64,000 nucleotides of DNA from Bimastos eiseni. Taxonomy: Eukaryota > Annelida > Clitellata > Crassiclitellata > Lumbricidae. The translations under genes were made by a program, and so were the position numbers. Where the stretch lies: contig OY365822.1 of the NCBI GenBank assembly GCA_959347315.1, positions 7,196,518-7,260,517 on the forward strand, given 5' to 3'. The notes under the pieces were generated by a model. The model saw only the letters and a list, made by a program, of their open reading frames with translations. It did not search any database and was not told the DNA's origin. This document shows, piece after piece, positions 60,072 to 64,000 of this stretch. The stretch's first letter is position 1, and the number at the start of each line of letters is the position of its first letter.

Positions 60072-61378
60072 AACACATAGATCATATATATAAAATTATA
60101 TATATTTACCCAGATATATATATGCAGGTGTGTTATGTGAATAATTCATATAGCTGTAGATTCTAGTGACAGACGTAACATAGGTCACTTGAGCATACGT
60201 TATATAAATGAAAGTACAATCAATAAAAACGCTGCCATACTTGCTAGAGCGCCATAAATCGATCAGTGAACAGACGACTGGTGCCATATAAATATCTCTT
60301 TGATTGCGTTTTCGCTGATGGCGTCTTTAAAAAATGCGCTTTAAAACTTTCCTTGCGTTGTGAGGTGACCTGTGTTTCCTTTTAGAATGTCATCCACGTA
60401 AGCGTTTCGTGCGAGTTGGTACTTAGTACAAGATTTCTCTGCAAAGGTGCTATATAAATTGTTGTCAGGAATGCATCGAGACTGTGCTTATTATTGTTGT
60501 CGATATCAGACCCCAGGTGGCGAGGGTGCACGTGATTGTAATTGCGCGCAAGATTGATGGTTTCGTTAGAGATGTCTTGAGCTATCGGGTTAGGTGTGAT
60601 TTTCCCGAGAATTGTAAGAGTAAAGTCATTATGCACGCGGTAGATGGGTGGATGGATTGAAGAATGGATGGATGGATGGATGAACGAATGGATAGAAGTA
60701 TCTGTATATCCATCCTTAGTAGATAACTTGAAGGGGCTACATTAAGATCAGATTGATTGATCGATTGATTGATGGATTGATTGGTTGGTTGATTGATTGA
60801 TTGATCGATCTTCCAACACATTTCCGACCCAAATACATCCAAATTCAATTTTATGGAGGGTATGGTAGAATGATAGATGGATGAATGAATGACTGATTGA
60901 GTGAATGAATTGCTAAATAGCGGAATTACTGAATCAATGAATTAGTTCATTAATGCATTGATGGATGGCTGAATGCATGAATGAGCGAATGAATTAATGG
61001 ACATATATAACACACGTATATTAATTGATGAAAGGACGGTGATTTAGAGAAGGACTAAACAGGACAAATATTTGGGTGCTATATAAGTTCAGCGTATACG
61101 CTACACCGCAGTCTACGAATCCTTGGATGACAGTGGCATCGTCGTCTAAATCACACATCGGTTTATCTCTCACGACTCTCATCGTTCGTAGTAAACAACG
61201 ACATTATCGTAATAATCCGTCGTCGTCGTTGTGACCTTTATCATCGTCGACCCACTCCGAGCAAGGCCGTCATTATGGCCGTCTCGTGGACGGTCGGCCG
61301 GACGTCTGCGAATGACCAGCGAGGAGAACTGACCGTAGACTGACCGACGATCACATACTAAAGGCAAGTGTTATACCG
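60071..61378. other. Intergenic DNA with GGAT, TTGA and GAAT repeats
   Basis: GGAT at 60640-60685, an L2/SINE-like 3'-tail motif at 60715-60750 (GTAGATAACTTGAAGGGGCT) with a (TTGA)n tail, and GAATGAATG at 60870-61000. No gene. Confidence 0.6.
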
Positions 61379-61379
61379 A

Positions 61380-61770
61380 GATAACGCACACAAGCAGGCA
61401 GGCGGACGGAAAGACATAGAGAGGAATGGGAAGATATAGGTAGACGGACAAAGAGGCATCGCGCTGTTTCAAATTGCAAAGGGGATAGACGGTCGGAATA
61501 TCAGACACACGGACACAGAGGTATAGACAGGAGGAAAGAGAGAGGGACAGGCATACATACATACATACATCCACAGGACGATAGAGGGAGAGAGACAGAC
61601 AGACAGAAAAAAACAGACGGACAGAGACAGACAGACAGACAGAGAAAGAGAGAGAGAGAGAGAGCTCGTCGGTTGCTGGCAAGTAGACGAGCAGGCATGG
61701 ATGGAGTCAGAATGACAGACGAAGAGAGAGGATCAGAGAGACAGAAAGGGTCAGACATGCAGACAGACAG
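61380..61770. repeat. AGAC/GAGA-rich simple sequence
   Basis: Interrupted GACAGACAGA and GAGAGA. The Ser/Leu/Cys frames on the minus strand are repeat translations. Confidence 0.85.
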
Positions 61771-62059
61771 AGAGCGGCATCGCGTAGCTGTGGACTTTAC
61801 TTTTTACAATACATTGTACAACAACAGAGTACATTACAACATCATTATATGACACCATTCCTTTGGCATGAAGTAGGTTATACGTCGAAGCACTATATTA
61901 AGGTAATCGTAAAAGTAATCGAAATAGTAGGCTCCACATTTTAAGATGCCACTCGATAGTCAATCGCAGGGCAAAAACATCTTTCGTCTGCATATTCTTT
62001 CAAAGATTTCGTAATTCTTTCTCGTGCGCATATTAGTTGACTAGTTATGCTTATTTCCT

Positions 62060-62110
62060 ACTAGCTGAATTCCCCGGCGTTGCCCGGGTCGAAATAACGT
62101 AAGGTAGTCC
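62060..62110. repeat. Dispersed-repeat-like hairpin CCCCGGCGTTGCCCGGG
   Basis: CTAGCTGAATTCCCCGGCGT then TGCCCGGGTCGAAATAA. CCCGG and CCGGG pair around CGTTGC. From memory this resembles a terminal motif of interspersed repeats in many invertebrates. Confidence 0.45.
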
Positions 62111-62171
62111 TTACAATTTTGAAAGGTGTTGCTTCCCCATGCTGGATGAACTACATGTTTTAGCGAAAGTA

Positions 62172-62253
62172 GCTGTTACTCACAGCGAAGGTGACTTTTA
62201 CTCACCCCTACGGCTGTTACTCACAGCGAAGGTGGTTTTTACTCACCTCATAC
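62172..62253. repeat. 41-bp tandem repeat x 2
   Basis: GCTGTTACTCACAGCGAAGG then TGACTTTTACTCACC, repeated once with few changes. Confidence 0.85.
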
Positions 62254-62259
62254 GGCGGA

Positions 62260-62925
62260 TCGCCTGTCTTGTGAAATGTTTGTCATCTCTATCCTAGGGG
62301 CATCATCTACACCCCGATCTGGCCCCAACAAGGCCCCCATTTGGACTCCGGGGGCTAACCCATCCACCGTCGACCGTTATCTTTACCTGACCCTGTTTCA
62401 ATCAATAAGAGTCCGCGTACTGCGTCAATCGTATTACATGACCTTACATTACCCAATTAGAACATCAATATCAACTATTTCATAATACTGCTACGTCGCT
62501 CCTACTAATTAACTCATTTAATTAATCAATTCAATAATGCGTGTATGTATTATATATTATATTCATTAATGCACTAAATCATTAAATACAGTAAATCCTA
62601 ATTAATTCTAATTACTGCTATTCATTAAACAATATGTTGTATATAACGATGCATATGACTGCATTTAGTTAAGCTTTGTTCATTTTTTTTCATTTGGTGT
62701 TTTGTTGCGTTTTAGGATTAATTTGCAATAATGATTAATTGCTATTTATTAGTGTAATATAGTTGCTACATGGGGGTCCCTATTTAGCGGGATTCGCATC
62801 CCTTCTGGGGCTCCCATTGTAGCCAATATAAATTTTCTTGTGCATATTGTGAGATGTACTCTATTTTGTTGTTGGTTACAATAAAACGCTTTTTGATTTT
62901 GATTGGATTTGATATACATGCCATA
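62260..62925. other. Intergenic DNA, possible retroposon 3' end
   Basis: AT-rich. CTCCCATTGTAGCCAATATA to GGTTACAATAAAACG at 62810-62890 looks like a retroposon 3' end with an AATAAA, but I cannot assign it. Confidence 0.35.
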
Positions 62926-62929
62926 TGCA

Positions 62930-63188
62930 TGCATGCGTGTATGCATGTATGTATGTATGTATGTATGTATGTATGTATGTATGTATGTAGGTATGTATGT
63001 ATGTATGTATGTATGTATATATGTATGTATGCGTGTATGCATGTATGTATGTATGTATGTATGTATGTATGTATGTATGTATGTATGTAGGTATGTATGT
63101 ATGTATGTATGTATGTATGTATGTATGTATGTAGGTATGTATGTATGTATGTATGTATGTATGTATATATGTATGTATGCATGTATGC

Positions 63189-63221
<33 letters not shown>

Positions 63222-63235
63222 TGTATGTATGTAGG
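62930..63235. repeat. GTAT tetranucleotide microsatellite
   Basis: About 300 bases of (GTAT)n with GTAG and GCAT interruptions. Confidence 0.97.
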
Positions 63236-63980
63236 TATCCGTATGAACACATGTTGTAGCCGAGTGTATGGTCTTTTAAGTAGCCGCAAAACCGCTGTAG
63301 TCATAGCAACCGTTCATTGATGTCTTAGGCACTGTTCAGAAGACGCTATAGAAGTCATTTGATCATAGATTGCGCTGCGCCACGCTGGGTTTATGAGGAC
63401 CTTCCACAGACACACGCACGCACGAACATACACACACACACGCACACAAACACCACTATACACGCGCGTTGTATTATATGTTAAGGCTGAATTGTGTTTG
63501 TCCGTGGATCCTTCTCTCCAACAGGACATTCGACTCACGATCCGTCGTCTACCCTCCTCCTCTCCTCTCCCCATCCCTCCCTCTCTAACCTCTTCTCCCA
63601 TCACTCCATTCGCTCTCCATTCTCATTGGCCACCGTCATCTTCACGTTTCGCGCCTTCCGTTTGCAAGGAGACTATCACACCGAGTCCTTTGTTTAGGGG
63701 ACTATCACACCGAGTCTCTTCAAATTGCGCTCTCGACGCTTTCCTACTTTCCGCACTGGTCAACGAATGCTGCTGGTAAGATACAACTCACAAAATGCTT
63801 AACTATATATACATATACATACATTCATGCATATATATTATATATATATATGCATGAATGTGTTAATGCGTATGTGAATAAGTGAAAATACCTATCAATT
63901 TCAGCATTTAACAGCAGTTCATGGAAGTATATCTGGAAAGACATGCGAAAATAATTTTATAGATCACTTACCTCCCACAG
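63236..63980. other. Unassigned 3' flank of window
   Basis: A CA-rich tract at 63400-63460, a pyrimidine-rich stretch at 63540-63610, and a donor-like CTGCTG followed by GTAAGA at 63777. No gene recognised with confidence. Confidence 0.35.
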
Positions 63981-64000
63981 ACTACCCTTGGGACGACCTT
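63981..64000 (+). other. Possible exon start at window edge
   Basis: The acceptor-like cttacctcccacAG ends at 63980. The remaining 20 bases read ACTACCCTTGGGACGACCTT. Too short to identify. Confidence 0.2.

Overview
The window is animal nuclear DNA. It has spliced genes with GT/AG introns, tRNA-derived SINEs, hAT-type MITEs with 8-bp target duplications, non-LTR retrotransposon fragments and very abundant microsatellites. The palindrome TAGGCCTA occurs at least ten times where about one is expected. A marine invertebrate is likely, but the sequence alone does not fix the phylum.

Region 1 (1 to about 11.7 kb, + strand): the 3' part of an SRRM1 orthologue, an SR-related splicing coactivator. 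Eleven coding exons join in perfect phase to give 1162 codons and a stop at 11113. The N-terminal PWI exons lie upstream of the window. The introns hold a hAT-like MITE, SINE pieces and minisatellites.

Region 2 (14.1-20.0 kb, + strand): two tandem two-exon genes for dienelactone-hydrolase-family enzymes, each with the Cys-Asp-His triad. The whole transcription unit with its flanks was duplicated. The copies differ at a possible upstream start codon and at the polyadenylation signal.

Region 3 (20-31 kb): no confident gene. It holds microsatellites, two hAT MITEs (21316-21781 and 29117-29669), a composite of two degraded retrotransposon 3' ends (26.7-27.2 kb) and a GC-rich island at 23.1-23.7 kb that may be a promoter with a non-coding first exon.

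Region 4 (31.25-40.82 kb, + strand): a seven-exon C2H2 zinc-finger gene of 722 codons. It has seven fingers and a Pro/Ser-rich tail. The finger array resembles the LIN-29/rotund/ZNF362-ZNF384 group. One finger is split by a 3.7-kb intron.

Region 5 (41-64 kb): gene-poor and repeat-rich. It holds a hAT MITE with near-perfect target duplication (44159-44590), a degraded reverse-transcriptase C-terminus (46.1-46.5 kb), tRNA-derived SINEs (47.7 and 52.7 kb), a 5'-truncated retrotransposon with a 358-codon open frame lying between AAT microsatellites (55.5-56.6 kb), long minisatellites (57.9-58.9 kb) and tetranucleotide tracts. The last 20 bases may begin an exon of another gene.

The genes are functionally unrelated neighbours: splicing factor, small hydrolase pair, transcription factor. 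No operon-like or defence-like system was seen.
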